Source: Bacteroides acidifaciens
GTDB lineage: Bacteria; Bacteroidota; Bacteroidia; Bacteroidales; Bacteroidaceae
DNA: 64,000 bases
NCBI RefSeq assembly: GCF_024623065.1
Contig: NZ_JANJZR010000017.1
Location: 1-64,000 of the forward strand
Direction: 5' to 3'
The translations under genes were made by a program, and so were the position numbers. Below are positions 63,863 through 64,000 of the stretch, piece by piece. The notes under the pieces were generated by a model. It was not told the origin of the DNA, made no database searches, and saw only the letters and a list, made by a program, of their open reading frames with translations. Each line of letters opens with the position of its first letter. Within the stretch, counting starts at the first letter, position 1.

Positions 63863-64000
63863 CATCTTGATATACAGAAGAAAAAAAACGTTCTTGTAGG
63901 CAGGACGGATGATACGTTTGCTGTCGACAATGCAATCCTTTATACGCTTGTATCAAGTGGTCGCAATGCACCGTTGAAGGTACGGCTGACCGGTCTTTAC
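63863..64000 (+). other. Open frame running off the right edge
   Basis: After a TAG at 63860 the frame stays open to the window end and reads KKKNVLVGRTDDTFAVDNAI, then LYTLVSSG and RLTGLY. There is no ATG. It may be the decayed 5' part of a gene or chance. The 63674-63860 spacer holds the 5-alpha-reductase promoter region but no clear box. Confidence 0.25.

Overview
The window is a stretch of a Bacteroides chromosome, from a relative of B. thetaiotaomicron or B. ovatus. The support is: repeated TAnnTTTG -7 promoter boxes (the Bacteroidota sigma-ABfr signature); Bacteroidota-only families (DUF4290, DUF6769, DUF6249, DUF5056, DUF4374, smalltalk protein, HU-like/amidase cassette); ExbB/ExbD/TonB energy genes; and a pfkA - PepSY - DUF4374 - TonB receptor order like the B. 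thetaiotaomicron xenosiderophore (Xus) region. The species cannot be fixed from the sequence alone. I see no prophage, insertion sequence, CRISPR array or rRNA.

Layout. 1-2.0 kb: an accessory cassette with an HU-like protein, a beheaded amidase and a smalltalk peptide, then a conserved unknown. 2.3-5.4 kb: a cobalamin riboswitch in front of the anaerobic (class III) ribonucleotide reductase pair nrdDG. 5.6-12.5 kb: a minus-strand housekeeping operon tsaB-DUF4290-murA-rimM-mepM-dxr-rseP (envelope, isoprenoid, tRNA modification, stress proteolysis). 12.6-14.9 kb: yicC, gmk, nadD. 14.9-20.1 kb: accessory genes (AAA/DUF4143 ATPase, metallophosphoesterase lipoprotein, Rpn-type nuclease, secreted unknown) around a gene-free stretch with short tandem repeats and a long palindrome. 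20.2-28.4 kb: menA, rfbB/rfbA, a small phosphoesterase, and the phosphate pair ppk1 + PiT-PhoU transporter. 28.8-37.0 kb: an ABC-F protein and a CzcCBA-type metal efflux operon with histidine-rich proteins. 37.0-45.5 kb: rRNA methyltransferase, a three-gene ECF sigma operon, PLD enzyme, thyA-folA, Lrp regulator, M64 peptidase and GNAT. 45.7-51.6 kb: ExbD-ExbD-membrane protein-ExbB, tRNA-Ser(GGA), tatD, polyprenyl synthase, tonB. 51.8-54.7 kb: cmk, ispH, pfkA. 54.7-55.5 kb: a gene-free element with about 100-bp inverted arms around three families of 21-22 bp repeats. 55.5-60.6 kb: a XusABC-like siderophore operon. 60.8-63.7 kb: an operon of SDR, old-yellow-enzyme reductase and steroid 5-alpha-reductase homologue, resembling Bacteroidota bile-acid/steroid reduction clusters.

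Functional links. ExbB/ExbD/TonB would energise the XusA-like receptor. PPK1 and the PiT-PhoU fusion form a phosphate uptake/storage unit. The riboswitch would shut nrdDG when B12 can support another ribonucleotide reductase.

The most unusual non-coding theme is the many short, locally repeated phrases with a near-constant period (16-25 bp, often 20-22) in gaps and at gene edges: 1-74, 5498-5580, 13474-13527, 14291-14340, 16272-16392, 18630-18917, 42938-43006, 52545-52621 and 55011-55290. No standard feature type explains these. The best candidates for new biology are these repeat fields, the inverted-arm element at 54.9-55.4 kb, the palindrome at 19.2-19.3 kb, and the steroid-reductase operon.
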